In this document: positions 48,201 to 59,291 of the stretch, piece after piece | Position numbering within the stretch: position 1 is the stretch's first letter | How the letters are laid out: each line of letters starts with the position of its first letter | Source of the DNA: Pomacea canaliculata | Taxonomy: Eukaryota; Mollusca; Gastropoda; Architaenioglossa; Ampullariidae | Assembly: GCF_003073045.1 (NCBI RefSeq) | Contig: NC_037594.1 | Span: forward strand, 31,112,737 to 31,176,736 | Reading direction: 5' to 3' | DNA length: 64,000 nucleotides | Notes under the pieces: generated by a model | What the model was told of the DNA's origin: nothing | The model's input: the letters and a program-made list of their open reading frames with translations, nothing else | The model's database searches: none | Program-made: the position numbers and the translations under genes

Positions 48201-48963
48201 ATTATCAATGCCAAATATACACATGCATTCGACTAGTACAAATATACTCTGTTTGTTTTCTTTTTTTGAAATTCATTTTCCAATTAAAAGGTGGTGGAGC
48301 AGGGGTTAGAAAACATGTGCATAAAGCCCTAAGTTACTTCATAGATGGTTGATAAACTTTGAGTGATCAGTTTCTTTGTCAGAATTTTTTGGCATGTTCA
48401 CAATGAAAACTTTATGAAAGCAAACCCCGTAAACAGGGAAAACATGTGTCAGAGATAACATCTGAACTCAGTACTAATCTTCACTGTCTTGACAACAAAC
48501 ACATTACTACTTTAGCACTAGAGTGCCCTCTGATAAGACTGCAAACTTAACTTGAAGTGGCACTGTCATCATAATTTCTATCTTTATGCCATATTATCAC
48601 ACATAAAATAGGTTTACTGTAGCCAGTTCACCTTAATTTTTAAGGATATAACAATTAAGATATGAAATGGTTTTGGTAAGATATATACATGTATACATGT
48701 ATATCCATGTCTGCAAAAGTGTACATTTTCCTCCTTCTGATGATGTGTGGTGAACGTATTTAATATTACTGCGAAAGAGTCAACTGCCATTATCATCTGC
48801 ATCTAAAACTCATATTAAAATCTGGAGAACTGATTATCTCACCTGAGTCAAGGTATTTGCGGATTGTCTGTTCTAGTGGTGGCACAGGCAAAGATGGAAG
48901 TTCATTCTGATACTGGAATGTTTTCTCATTTGTTGACATCATCATTGCATCTATATTTTCCAT
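33257..48963 (-). CDS. CROT: Carnitine O-octanoyltransferase, peroxisomal, 15 coding exons
   Basis: Exons (minus): 48963-48843, 47089-46965, 45873-45698, 43789-43662, 43392-43187, 42814-42701, 41659-41558, 40020-39937, 38012-37905, 37432-37306, 36771-36649, 35336-35258, 34984-34891, 34075-33956, 33392-33257. It transfers medium-chain acyl groups between CoA and carnitine for export from peroxisomes. The N-terminus TFQYQNELPSLPVPPLEQTI and the blocks FNTCKIPGV, WAEVRSHLLALHPENF and GGGGNFILSTSCIGY match vertebrate CROT in order and spacing. The catalytic His is residue 325 in TTCDHSPIDGMM. The protein ends SHL, a type 1 peroxisomal targeting signal. Exons 10 and 11 each need one extra A to stay in frame (A-run 37386-37390; near 36744). 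With both, the length is 614 aa, close to the human length of about 612. The start is the first ATG in the conserved exon. A 5' noncoding exon probably lies upstream. Confidence 0.93.
35548..36295 (-). repeat. Decayed CR1/L2-like LINE 3' fragment, copy A
   Basis: The minus strand resembles the end of a non-LTR reverse transcriptase (a decayed match to KLxWLPVxxRIxYK...LPxYLxxLLxPY). The 3' tail is an ATT microsatellite at 35548-35562. It shares long blocks with 47650-48125 and 60260-61330 (GTAGCTTAGACAG, TGGCCATTTTGTAAT-like). It lies in a CROT intron. Confidence 0.6.
44180..44460 (+). repeat. Retroposon 3' tail with TTTGA repeats
   Basis: A segment ends GACAATAAAGTCTGATTTGA followed by (TTTGA)n, the form of a LINE or SINE 3' terminus with a polyadenylation-like motif and simple repeat. 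It abuts a LINE fragment of opposite orientation in a CROT intron. Confidence 0.4.
44465..45100 (-). repeat. RTE-like LINE fragment (linker before reverse transcriptase)
   Basis: The minus strand reads SWVTRKL-like, then KTLTIKGQQKMSMIED, MECSTELYIFLLMTDLNISQ and LLEKIEQAIQSLKRGNSPGV. This matches the region just before the RT domain (xEVExAIxxLKxGKSxGVDNIP) of a LINE family common in molluscs. Frameshifts and stops make it non-functional. It lies in intron 3 of CROT. Confidence 0.65.
47650..48125 (-). repeat. Decayed CR1/L2-like LINE 3' fragment, copy B
   Basis: Same family and orientation as 35548-36295: shared blocks include GTAGCTTAGACAGGCATGCT-like sequence, CCAGTGAAGCT, TTGTCCAGCAG and the tail ATAACTGAATTTGTAAAGTG. 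It lies in intron 1 of CROT. Confidence 0.6.
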
Positions 48964-51035
48964 CTTTCTTTCTGGACAAAAAATATATAATGAGAGTTAT
49001 TACATTACAATCTTGAATTGTACCACTAATATTTTGTTCATGAAAATAGGAGATGTCACTTTATCACAGTTTCCACCAGGAGACAGCTCTTTCTAAATCT
49101 GACAGCATCTCAGCTTATTCAAGTTTCTGCTTACTACAGTAATGTGTGATAAAAGATAAAATATATAGCTTTATTTATAAATCATGTACTATATATACAT
49201 GTATACAAATAAGAGTACGTATGTCTGGCTATAAAATAGTTTATGAAAAAACTATATAATTTCCTCACAATTCTTTAACTCTTTTTCAAATCAGCTTCAA
49301 TGTCCTAAAACTCACTGAAATTGCAATTGGTGCTCAATGAGATGGCTTTGTAACTACAGAGACCAACTATAGAAAGTCACACTTCACCATTTTTAGTACT
49401 CTCTCATTACTACATTAGTATCAACTCTATATTACATCCAACTACATTTTTCCTTATTTTCAGTTATCTCTGGGAATTTTATTTTGAACAGTTTTCCTGA
49501 CAGAAAACACTCTGTATAGCTTGTTCAAACTAGTGAGAAATGGCTACCAATCACATAGGAAAATAAACATCTTTATTTGACAGTTTCACCTCCATTTCAT
49601 ACAAAAATTATTAAAATTTACATGTCTTATTTAAAAACAGAATAAAAAATATCTGGTAAAATCAATACAATGATATGTCTCAATCACTTCTCTGGCACTT
49701 CCCTTAAGTAGTGAAAATCTGCAAGTTTGTACCTGTAACGGAGGACGAGTGTGCTCTAAATGCTGGTATACAAAAAAGCTTTCTTATCATATGATAACTT
49801 TTTCCAAATATGATGTTTTAACAATTATCAAATGATTTATGGGCAGTGATATCTCCGATTATTGGTGTTTGATAGTCCTGACACTCTGCCAACACACACT
49901 GACAAGACGAGTAGCTCATGATCTCCATTTTCTATTCTGTTTCCACAAATTAGTATCTTTCAATTATACCGTTTTGTCAATGTCGTGATGTAGCAATGAC
50001 AACGGCGAAGGTAAGCTTCTACATCTGCCGTGCAGGTCCAAAGTCTCGATGTTGAACTTTCAACCCAAGTGCACTTTGACCTTTAAATTACTTCCTTTCT
50101 AAGTACGCATAGTATCTTAATACAGACTTGCACTAGAAACCATAAGTGGCTCTATCACTTAGACTGCTCTAAACGGGCAACCTAAAAGCAACCGCTTGTT
50201 ATTGTTCCATGTGGCGGCTTCGTTTACTTTTAGGAAGGATGTGATTGTTAGTGGGAAAACATCTCTTTTGTTGCTGGTCGAAGACTGAGTTTATACCTAT
50301 AGTTGCTATTGTAGACATTGCCCATTGTCTTTTATGAGTTGCTCGATTGCGATCTGTGCAGCTGGTAATGTTAATTTAGAATGTTGAAGCTTCTAAGCTA
50401 ATATGACCCCTCGTTCATAAAGGTAAATAAATGTACCGGGTTCTGATAACATAAGCTCTGGGATCGTTGAAACGACGGACATATTAATATTCCGCGTTAT
50501 GAGGATGTGCCAAATGAAGATGACCGGACTGTATTAGAAAAATATAATTTTGTACTTATATGTAGGTTTTACAGGAAAAATAATTCATCCCATGAAAAAA
50601 AGCCATAATACCTCTTTTGAAGCAACAATTTGTGACGCAGTCATATTTTTGGCTAAACAGGGTATGCATGCAGGCTCGGTTGTAGGCAGCCTCAGTCGCC
50701 CTGGTTGCTATCACGCCGATCGCTCCATCAGAGATGTCTAAGCGTAAGGGAAAATATCATTCTCATTGTATGACACTTGCAGAACATTTAATGATTTTTC
50801 ATTTAATACAGGCACCTCGGCAACTGATATAAACAATCTTTAAGTGAAAATAGTGATATTTTAGAGACACTTGCACAAGTCTTATCCAAAAACAGGATTA
50901 TTAGCATTTCAGGGAATGCTGCTACCTGTACATGACCGCACTTTTTTTATCGAGTGTCGGGAGTACGTCATAGGTAGGTCGATCCTATTTAGAGGGAAGA
51001 GAGGCTCGGGTACGATCCATTAATTGTTTACAGGG
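48964..51035. other. Upstream region of CROT
   Basis: No coding gene is supported. The CROT coding exon is preceded by acceptor TTTTGTCCAG at 48973, so at least one 5' noncoding exon and the promoter should lie here, perhaps around 50000-50500 where the base composition changes. I could not fix the exon. Confidence 0.4.
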
Positions 51036-51039
51036 GAAG

Positions 51040-51660
51040 TGTGGAGTGGGGCGAGGTTTATTCCTTGTTACTCCTCGAGGAGCATATAGAGACGCAACAC
51101 CTTAACTGGACCCGGTTTTGAACATTACCCTCAGTTGGGCACATGTGGTTCCCACGTCCTAAGGTTCTTTTCCAAGTCTGCTTTGGTCTCCCAACTCTCC
51201 TCATTCCCTGAGGATTCCAGTCAAGTGCCTGCTTGGCCATGGTGTCAAGTAGATTGCGCAGGGTGTACAATCTATCCAGCCCCATCTGCGCTTTTTGATG
51301 TCTTGGCACAGTGGCTGGAGTTGGAGATCTTTTCAGGACATCTTATTCCCAGAATATGGCGTAGACATCAGTTGGTAAAGGTCTGGAGCTTGTTGTTGTT
51401 GGTATTTGTCACTCTCCAGGTTTCCTAACTAACAGGCTGGGTATACAGTCGGATTTGTTATTGAGGATGCGGATCTTACTGCGGAAGGATAATGCTCGGG
51501 AGTTCCAGATGGGCCGTAGGCTGTTGAAAGCATGCTTGGCCTTGTTGATGTGGTTTTTTGGACAATGCTCCCCAGATACACGAAGCGATATGTTTCCATG
51601 ATGTTCTAGCTCTCCTTGAAGTTGGGTTGGGAGTTACTGCTTGCGATCATTGATTCTCAT
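51040..51660 (-). repeat. RTE-like LINE 3' ORF fragment
   Basis: The minus strand shows, in broken frames, INKAKHAFNSLRPIWNSRAL, SFRSKIRILNN and AKQALDWNPQGMRRVGRPKQ followed by TWKRTL. These are the standard C-terminal blocks of RTE-like LINE reverse transcriptases (xARQALxWNPxGKRxxGRPxxTWRR). It is truncated and frameshifted. Confidence 0.75.
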
Positions 51661-53214
51661 CGCTTCAGTCTTAATTCTTTCTGTTGATCTTTAAGCCAGT
51701 ATTCTCTGCTTCCTCTGCTAGTTTGTGCGTACTGCTTGCCGATGAGATAAGAGTGGGGCTAGGATCGAGTTGTGTAAAATGAACTGCCTTTGATGAACCG
51801 ATCGAGGGACAGGCCGACTATTTTAGTTTTTGTTTGGTTGGGTTGCTTTGTTTTCTTGCATTGGTTTATATTAACGTCTGTCTAATTTAACTGCTATTGC
51901 ATTAATGTGGAGTGAATATATATATATGTCACAATACATTTATAGTAACAAGTCAGGTCCAACCTGTTGAAGTATAGTGACCATTGTGGTCATGTTCGTC
52001 TATAGATGTCTTCAATGTACGTGCCTCCTCTGAACTACAACATCTCCATACCACCCTGACCGCCACAGCTGTCTGTTATCATCAATATCCACAATTACAC
52101 ATGTTTTTTCATTCTTGCTCATTTCCATCTCGTTCACTCAGAAGCCAAGCATTTCTGCCATGTGCTGAAATCCTGCCACTTAGATACACATATTTTCAGT
52201 TCTGTTGCCCATTGTATAATATAATACCATAGTATAAAGGCAAATGCAAGTAATATGTCCATTGAGGACTAGATAAAGATAAGGATCACCAAGTCATGAA
52301 GTCTTAATCCTACTCAGCCTTCCTATCCTCTTTGCTTGGTTCTCTTCATTTTTGAGAGAGGCTGTGGGTTTTTGTTGCTATGGAACTGCATAGCTCCCTA
52401 TATGTGCTGGCAAGCATGCTCCCATGCATATACAAACATGTGATCTATTTCTTTCGTGAACAATTAAATTGTAACCAACACATCATAACTCAGTACACAA
52501 GGGACAGTTCTGGGAGCTGTTCGACCCCTTTCCTCTACAAAGACATAACTTAGTACACTACTAGAGTGCCACACATGCACATGTTTTTGTATGTGCAAAT
52601 GCATGTGTTTGTGTGTTTGTGTGTGTGTTTGTGTGCGTGTGTGTGTGTGTGCAAATGTGTTAGCGTGAAGAAAATGAACAAGAATACAAAGGTTCATAAC
52701 ACCCAGGTTACCACGAAATTTATTTTACCTTATTTCTCCGAAAAACTTGGCATTGAAGTCTACAAAAGAAACTCGATAAGACTGGAGTTGATAGTTAAAT
52801 CACTTGTATTCTCTCTCTTTGTGACACCAACTCAATCGCCTGTAAACTTGTCCTCTGTAAATGTATAGCTGCGCTTAATGTCCTTTTGCCGATGGAGATG
52901 GAAAAGTGCATGGCAATCAATGAAATAGCCAGGCCTTCAGTTACATTGCCAGCATCATGTCATCAGCAATAATCGTTACCGTCACCGAGACGACGGCCGA
53001 GGCTGTTGAAGTCTCTCCGTAGAAAAAGCATCGAACCCGTTGTTGCCTTTTTTTCGGTAGGAAATTTGTAATCCGTTTTTCCTGCGAAGTGACACGCGGA
53101 CATGGCTTTACTCAGTGCGAGGAATCGTCCTCTTGAAGTTTAGTGGATGATACCGTGATCATTGCAGAAACTGAAGAGTTGAGTTGCATGCCCGGGAAGG
53201 ATTTTTTCACAACA
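51661..53214. other. Intergenic, with a GT/GTTT microsatellite
   Basis: No gene is supported. A TGTGTTTGTGTG microsatellite lies at 52606-52655. The upstream exon of the TMIE-like gene could lie here. Confidence 0.4.
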
Positions 53215-54268
53215 ATGAAGTCATTTGGTGAAACCCTGCTTATTATCTTGACATCATCTCCTATCGTCGGATGTCTACAAGTAGGTTCTGAGTGGATGTT
53301 GCGAGATGAGTGCATTAAGATATTGTTTTTGGTTCAGTGAGTTATTTAAGTTGCTCCATTTGTACCAATCATCGTGTTGAGATGTGTCGTTCAAATAACA
53401 TAGAAGGGGTGTTTGATAACGACGTACGACAGGTCTGAGGCAGTGATGGGCTTAGACTGTCTCTCAACCCCTCCAATTTCTGAAAAATAGAGGGGTAGAC
53501 AACCTGAGAAAGAAAGGTAATTAATGAAGAAATAAATGGGACCTTCATTTTTTTTCTCTAAAATTGTGTTTGTTTGTTTGTCTGTGTGTGTGTGCGTGTG
53601 TGAATCAGAATGAAATATTTGTCCTTCACAGCAACACAACTATCAAGTCTCCTGAAAGCAGCGTCGCAGAGACCGAACGAGAAGGCATTGAAAAGGAGGT
53701 TCTTGGACCTTTGCGCATTTGGCACATAGTGTTCATCGTCGGCAGTGTTATTCTTGTTGTTTGTAAGTATGTTTTTAGTTGATGACGAAAATCTAAAACA
53801 AAAACTCGTAGCAATGCACCTGTATAGTGGAACCTGATGAAGACAATATTCTGTGTGAAATATTCTTCCAAATACTCGAAGTATAATGGTAAAATGCATC
53901 AAAATTGATTAAATTTATCTGGGTTCTAAAGAGATTGTCTTTGTGAACAGCTGGATAATAAGATGACTTCTCCCCCTAATTCCTAGTTCCTCCCTTCTCC
54001 ATCCCGGTCCCCAGTGCTTCGTATTCATTTTTTTTTTTTTTGATTGTTGTTTTATTGCCTAGTGACTGTGGTGTGCTGCTGTATGGAGATCAGAATTCCA
54101 AGAACAAGGACTGAAATAGAAGAAAACTATCATAAGCGTCGTCTAAATGAAAAGTACCTTCATCAGCTGGAAAGAACTCCCGACGTTATCTTGCGGAAAA
54201 AGATATCTCCTCAACATGAAAAGAAAGGTTAAGCATTAAAATATCTCCTATACACGAAAAGAAAGGTT

Positions 54269-54310
<42 letters not shown>

Positions 54311-55112
54311 AATGTGAGCAGACATACGGACGCACGCAACATCACGGAGGATGCCGTATGAGATTAATTCTAGCGGAATTCAAGTTGAATTGTAAAAATG
54401 TATTCAAGATGCACCTGAAGAAGTTGTAAAGTTTGCATAAGAAAGTAATTTCAGAACCTTCATGCTTTAATATTCCATTAGTGCATTAATGGTTGGAATC
54501 AATAATGTAATAATAGGGAACCGCTAGTTCTATTTTCGGAAAGTGTGTCATGCAGATTTAAATATAGGAACGGTATTTTTGAAAGGAAACGCGAGATAAC
54601 TGGATAAACACGTCAGATCGTGTAAAATCTGTTAGGGCAATTTATTGCTTAATTTGCGTGTGCTTTTGTGTGTATGTGCATGTGTGTGAGAGAGAGAGAG
54701 AGAATTAGATTGTTATTACGGCACAAGGGAATGAAGGATGGTAACTCTGACAGTTATTGTCACTATCCCGATAGGTAGTGCTCATCGTTTTGTCCACTTT
54801 TGTATCGACTTCGATGAAGCTGCTTACTTGTGAGTGTATGTGTGTTTTGCAGGGGCCAGGCGTGCGAACCCCAAACCAGCGCCCGAGGGTCGGTCTGCTT
54901 CCAAAGGCATCAGTCAACACCAGCATCACCAGGAGGTTCCGCCAGTCGCCTCGCGCGCTGCTCGACCCGATCATGGCAGACCGATGGACAAGCAGGCCAT
55001 GATTGCAAAGATAGCAAGAAGACAAATGTACGGAGTACAAAATCCACTTGCACTCAGTGCCGTTAGCTTGTTGCAAGGACGACGACAACAGCAGCAGCAA
55101 CAACACGACTGA
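53215..55112 (+). CDS. TMIE: Transmembrane inner ear (TMIE)-like protein
   Basis: Secure exons: through 53762 (IWHIVFIVGSVILVV), 54063-54227 and 54853-55112 (stop TGA). One membrane helix (about residues 46-67) is followed by CCCMEIRIPRTRTEIEENYH and NEKYLHQLERTPD. These align without gaps to vertebrate TMIE (RLWHVV...CRVPRTRKEIEARY...YTDKLETVP). TMIE is an accessory subunit of the TMC mechanotransduction channel in hair cells. The C-terminal tail here is not the vertebrate poly-Lys tail: it is basic with NPKPAPEGRSASKG and ends in a Gln run (RRQQQQQQHD). The N-terminus is unsettled. ATG 53215-53217 opens a signal-peptide-like exon (MKSFGETLLIILTSSPIVGC, donor at 53281). It joins in frame only to a weak acceptor at 53647; the better acceptor at 53631 is out of phase. 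Confidence 0.82.
54270..54309. repeat. (CAA)n microsatellite
   Basis: About 13 CAA units in the last intron of the TMIE-like gene. Confidence 0.95.
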
Positions 55113-55758
55113 CTCATCGCTATATCAGACATGTTATATCGTTATTCTCCTCACACTTAGTATATGTCCGCGTGGTCACGCTCATATTTATTTCACCAAC
55201 CATTGCGTTCACATCGTCTGCAACCGCTTTGAAAAAAATGCATACTGGTTGGATGTTTTTCCCCTTTTTTAGTCGTAGTACATTGTTTTAACTGATATTG
55301 TTGAAACTTGTCACATAATGTTAAGATTTTTCTGTAATATTTACGTGTGTGTGGTGGTGGTGGTGGTGGTGGTGGGGGACGAATTTTTATTGACTTTATT
55401 CTCGTTTTGTTCTTGAGATCCATACATGTGAATAATTACATCATGTTCATAATCCAAGGGGTGTTCATTGACCTGCGAGACACGAGTGTGGCGAGGGTGG
55501 AGACTGCACTGAGCTCGTTCCCACAATAACTAGCCTCCAGGTGAGAATTGCACCTGTGACAAGCTTCCATGGTCACACTGCTTGTGAGCTTTCTCTCTAC
55601 TTTGTATTGGCATGGGCTGTGTTTTATGCTCACGACGGAAAATCCTGTTTTTCCCACCTCCCTCCAAAAATGTATTTTGATCATCGGGATGATAAAGACT
55701 GTTTTATTTTATTTTCTGTAATTTAATTAGAGGATAATAATCTCCCTCGCAAAGTGAA

Positions 55759-55764
55759 AATAAA
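55759..55764 (+). terminator. Poly(A) signal AATAAA for the TMIE-like gene
   Basis: AATAAA about 650 nt after the stop, followed by GT-rich TTTGTGTACTGTGTTCC, a typical downstream element. Confidence 0.5.
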
Positions 55765-55784
55765 ATACTTTGTGTACTGTGTTC

Positions 55785-58700
55785 CAAACGTGTGTAGTTT
55801 ATTTTCAGTTAAAATAGGCAAAGAAAACGTATTGTGAACGATGAACAGTTTGATTCTCGCTTCACTTTAAGAGCAGCCTTATGACCATTAATGAGATAAT
55901 TGTGATCAGTGCTCTTGTCTACGCTTTAACCGAGCTTTAACATCGGTAGTGACATCGGTGATGTTCATGTCGACCCTACTGTTGTCCACTACCGACCATC
56001 TATAGAAAGGGGGCAGTTGGTGTCGTGACACTGGGGCGAAATCGCCTTCAGATTGAAACACGCTTTCCTTCTATAGACCACAATAAAAATATGTGACACT
56101 GCCATTGTGTCAGCCTTGTGCTGGACTGTCATGTATGTCACTTCAGTTAACAACTCTTTCTGTTTACCAAAGTTGTCCCTTTAATACTTTTCGAACATAT
56201 ATACATATATGTCTATTATATGTGTACTATATCGTGCTCAACTAGTTAATAATTATAACAATTTGATCTTGTCTCTCCATAACTGTGTTGTAAGTTGTTG
56301 TTTTGCGTACGCGAGTGGAACATAGAGCAAGAGCGTGCGGACGTACAAAGTGGATGTATAAGGTGAACTTACAGAACTTCCCCATCCTCATTAGATTCCC
56401 TACTTCTCCCATTCTTCCAGTATTTTCGTCACATATAATAAGTGTGGAATTAGTCTGTTTGCTAGAATTTTCTTTCTTGGGAGCCGAGAACATTTCATGT
56501 TTAAAGTTGTAGATATTTAAACACCACCCAAAACGGGAATAAGACCACCATCGCATGTCAAGATAAAGGGACAGCCAAGGTTCAGAGAAAGAGAGAAATA
56601 CACTGACAGTTACACCACTGATGCTGTTTATCGTGTATTATGTGATTTCATTGTGTCAGTGAAGGCTGCACGCAGCCGATGAGTGCATTTGGATTCCATG
56701 CTTGACAGAGGGTGTGCGAAGTATCTCACGACATTGTGCGTACAATGTGTAGTTACAAATAAAATATGAACACAAGATATCTTTACTGATCCTTTTCATG
56801 AAATTGTTGTGTCTGTCGTAGGAACATCAACACAGTGTATCAACAATGTAAGTGCCTAGTTCTCCACTTGTAATCTTTCACGCTGGTATTATAGTTTTTC
56901 ACAAGTATGAACAATCTGTAACTTTGCTACGTCACGCTAGAGCATTCACCAGGCTGCCAGCAGTGAACACCAGTCAGAGATAAAGAGAATGAGTGACAGT
57001 TGGATTATTCGGACGTTGACTGCATTTCTCGTGGTTCTGAAAAACTGCTACTTCAGCACGAGAAATACAGACTTTACACTCCGAATGACCTGAACTGTCG
57101 CTGTGATTGGTATTGACGGCTGGCGATGTTGCGAATGGTGTACCCCCGTGACGTAGTACACTGTTAGCGTGACGTGACACATTGTTAGAGGCGCTCGTTG
57201 ATCACAGGTACCAATCGCGTACTTTGGTAGCAGATAACGGATTTACAGATTTACAGATTAGGTTTATATCAACTATATCTACTGATATCTACAAAAAGGC
57301 CAAACCATTCAAGTTGGTCTTTATAAGTACATTAATAACTGCCACTGACGGTCACGGATTTCACTGATTTTACTTAAAACCAGAACCTATCTTGCTATCT
57401 TTTTAAGTGATAACATAGTTTTAATTTTTAAAAATAATAAATAAATCCCCCGTATTTTCCCACCATCACCAAATTTTGTAGGAGTCCCTTTTTTTTCTTT
57501 TTTTTTGTCCATAAAGAAAGGTTGAAAACACGCTCGACGAGCCCCGCAGACGACGATGAGGATGAAGAGATTTGCAGGTGAATCTTTTCGAAGAGGCACA
57601 AGTTCAGAGGAATGTCACTGAGAGAGTCATGAAGAAGGTGGCGGACTATCACCGTTGTTTTTTTTCCTCCCCGCTCACTGCCATTTTGGAAGCAACTGCT
57701 TTTCTCTTATATGTGACGTATTTTTCTGCTTCAAGTGACGTGGAACAAATGACGCACACAAGACGTCAGACACACGACGTCAGACACAAGACACCATTGT
57801 ACACGAGACAATATGAGACCTGCCACAAGTCACTACAAGTTCTTCGAATACGAGAGATGCTGCTTCAAATTTCGTACATGGAGCGCAAAACCAACGGACT
57901 GTGTTTGTGTGTTTGTATGGGTGGGGGGGGGGGAGGAGAGAGCTAGAGAGAGAAACAGACAAAACTAGAGACGAATAAAGCAATCAGCAAAGCGAAAAAG
58001 AACTGCATGTCGACCTTACCCAGTAAGTAAAGGGACACTAAGAGTATATAAGAACTATTTGAATTGTTCACTTCACCTAAGCCACGCAGAATAAGTTCAA
58101 CTCAAATGAAGAAGATCAAAAAATAAAACACAATCAAAGTTAGAAGGTTTGTGGGCGAATTCAGCATGGAGGACATTGAAAGAACATTACAACGTGATGC
58201 CTGTGAACACAAATTACACACAAGAAATCTCAGAGAAAAAAAATCAAGGATCAGCGGCTGACAAGTCTCAAATTTGAGAAGACATGGAATCAGTAACCTA
58301 CAAGAGTTGAGCTCTAATTTCACGAGGTGTTAGCATTACAGTCGGGTAGCATTACAGTCGGGTAGCGTTACAGTTGGGGTTACAGTCGGGTAGCGCTACA
58401 GTCGGGCGAGAGTAAAAAAAAAAAAAAAGCCTGCAAGCTGAGTCTTAAATGGATAAAGACGGTAGTTTTTGTTCTCACAAATGTGTTTTTGGTATGTATG
58501 TTTGACAGGTTTTGTTGGAAAACAAATTGAAACCAAATTGTTTACAAAACATAACGCATTTTGGGTACCAAGGGATAAATATACTTGAATATTGATATGA
58601 TATTAAATGGGGTTACAATAAGAATTATCTAGCATTTAAACATTACATTGTTAAATTACGTTATACTCATCTGATTATTAAAATCAAACTAAACTAAAAA

Positions 58701-59015
58701 GAAGCACATGTCTGCATGAATATAAATACCGTCACTGTTATTTAAGCGAGAAAGAAATATTTTGAGTTTCCTTTGTAGCCTTTTCTTTATTACAGTGACT
58801 TTTACGACCATCTCGTGTGGCGAAAATAACAAAAATTCTTTTCAACTCTTCGATAATTTGCAATAGTCCTTCATTCAATTATCGAATGATTGTAAGGCGA
58901 CAAGGTCATTTTTATTTAAACAGAATAAAGACATCACATTCACATTTGAAACGTCCATTCATTACTACCAAACAGCCACTCCGTGGAAATAAAAATATTA
59001 TAAATGAATGTAAAT
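55785..59015. other. Intergenic, no convincing gene
   Basis: Short ORFs here have no splice support or recognised family. A short tandem repeat based on ATTACAGTCGGGTAGC lies at 58334-58408. G and A homopolymer runs occur at 57922-57932 and 58414-58427. Confidence 0.45.
58334..58408. repeat. Short tandem repeat ATTACAGTCGGGTAGC
   Basis: Five imperfect copies of a 16-17 bp unit. Confidence 0.85.
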
Positions 59016-59021
59016 AAAGCC

Positions 59022-59027
59022 TTTATT
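59022..59027 (-). terminator. Poly(A) signal (minus) for bursicon beta
   Basis: TTTATT on the plus strand reads AATAAA on the minus strand, 265 nt downstream of the bursicon beta stop codon. Confidence 0.45.
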
Positions 59028-59291
59028 TGCTTTTTTTTTTTAGAATGGTTCAAATGGTTAAACAGATTCAATTAAAAAAATCTTAATCTGAGTTAAAGCA
59101 AATTAAAAGTTGTTGTAACATGGTTGAAGAAATGGCGATAACACATCATGCCTCAGTTTCCGACAAACAGACAAAGGATGCTTTCAATGGCGAGGCAACA
59201 TTTGTAAAAGGACGGCTGTCCGCTAGACTTCAGTGGACTGTGTACTTTACAAATATTCAAAACATGAGAGGGACAAGCTGAGTGACAGTCT

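Noticed and set aside
55000..55112. Bursicon alpha or another cystine-knot partner near the TMIE/Pburs region
   Set aside because: No second cluster of spaced cysteines with a signal peptide was found in any frame between 55113 and 64000.
57572..57946. 124-aa plus-strand ORF
   Set aside because: It ends in a poly-G run and has no domain, splice support or neighbours.
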